Of a stretch of 13,639 bases of DNA, positions 13,258 through 13,639 are shown one piece after another; the stretch's first letter is position 1, and each line of letters opens with the position of its first letter. Source of the DNA: Chloroflexota bacterium (lineage in GTDB: Bacteria; Chloroflexota; Anaerolineae; Anaerolineales; Villigracilaceae); the NCBI GenBank assembly GCA_021823555.1, contig JAKANW010000023.1, positions 1-13,639 on the forward strand, written 5' to 3'. The notes below the pieces were generated by a model, which was given only the letters and a program-made list of their open reading frames with translations, had not been told where the DNA came from and searched no databases. Position numbers and translations under genes: made by a program.

Positions 13258-13639
13258 TTATCTCGCGTCGAGCAGAGCAAAGCGCGGACGAGATGCCATC
13301 ACACGCAGAAACTCCCGTATGCTCCTGGCAGTCTCCTCCCACGTGGGCTGGGATTGATAACGCTTTAGCGCATTCAGCGAAAGCCGCGCCAGCAGCTCGC
13401 GGTCTGATGCCAGTGATGCCAGCCGTTTTGTGAGAGTCGCCGCATCACCTGGCTCGATCAAATAACCTGTCTCGCCGTCGCAGATGATCTCGCCTGCCGC
13501 GCCGGCGGTCGCGCCGATAGCGGGCAGGCCGAATCCCATCCCTTCGAGATAGACGATCCCAAAGCCCTCATAACTGGACGGGACGACCAGCACGTGCGCG
13601 GACCTCAACTTTTCGATCAGCGGTTCGTTATCCAATGCT
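13258..13639 (-). CDS. Glycosyltransferase family 4 protein, partial (C-terminal part)
   Basis: About 126 C-terminal residues are in the window; the start lies beyond the right edge. A TTG near 13635 is an internal Leu codon, not the start. The GT-B nucleotide-sugar site is clear: [20 protein letters not shown] with the Glu-x7-Glu pair, followed by [19 protein letters not shown] and GYLIEPGD, typical of GT4 retaining glycosyltransferases. The remaining residues form the closing helices. It would transfer a sugar from a nucleotide donor to an unknown acceptor at the membrane or in the cytoplasm. It ends two bases before the methyltransferase start, forming an operon with it. Confidence 0.9.
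   Translation of the reverse strand, partial: ALDNEPLIEKLRSAHVLVVPSSYEGFGIVYLEGMGFGLPAIGATAGAAGEIICDGETGYLIEPGDAATLTKRLASLASDRELLARLSLNALKRYQSQPTWEETARSIREFLRVMASRPRFALLDAR

Overview
The window looks like a chromosomal segment of a GC-rich, environmental, probably Gram-positive-like or monoderm bacterium, most plausibly Chloroflexota of the Anaerolineae type. This placement is inferred from gene style (a lipoprotein with a Pro/Thr-rich linker after its lipobox, a stand-alone cyclic-nucleotide-binding domain of the 'GWS..PY' type) and from abundant REP-like palindromic repeats between genes. No rRNA or intact tRNA is present to fix the taxonomy.

Layout. 1-198: REP-like element R1, running almost to the start of ffh (199-1521, +), which ends in a strong hairpin terminator. 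Convergent to it is a small lipoprotein gene (1564-2115, -), followed by R2, an inverted copy of R1. At 2354-2516 there is a promoter-hairpin-terminator arrangement that may encode a small RNA. A P2-type (Ca2+-ATPase-like) cation pump fills 2535-5165 (-) and has a long, foldable leader. A palindromic purine/pyrimidine repeat (5400-5479) precedes a stand-alone cNMP-binding-domain protein (5583-6029, -). A gene-poor stretch (6030-6509) holds one doubtful 33-codon ORF. Then come a two-gene minus-strand operon (ICMT-like membrane methyltransferase then Zn alcohol dehydrogenase, 8109 to 6510), a 300-bp GC-rich structured repeat R3, and a second minus-strand operon (upp then an unassigned SAM methyltransferase, 9848 to 8527) with a clear promoter and a leader hairpin. 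10031-10354 carries two more repeats. A cold-shock protein gene (10609-10821, +) has a leader that can form two mutually exclusive hairpins, one of them terminator-like. It converges on a DEAD-box helicase (12176 to 10941, -). The right edge is a tightly coupled glycosyltransferase (partial) and methyltransferase pair (to 12377, -).

Functionally this is mostly housekeeping: protein targeting (Ffh), cation transport, pyrimidine salvage (Upp), and RNA chaperoning/cold adaptation (Csp plus DEAD-box helicase), with two or three small accessory operons of unknown substrate. No mobile element with a transposase, no CRISPR array and no recognisable defence system was found. The most unusual content is non-coding: the modular repeat family, the csp leader switch, and the candidate small RNA behind the ATPase gene.
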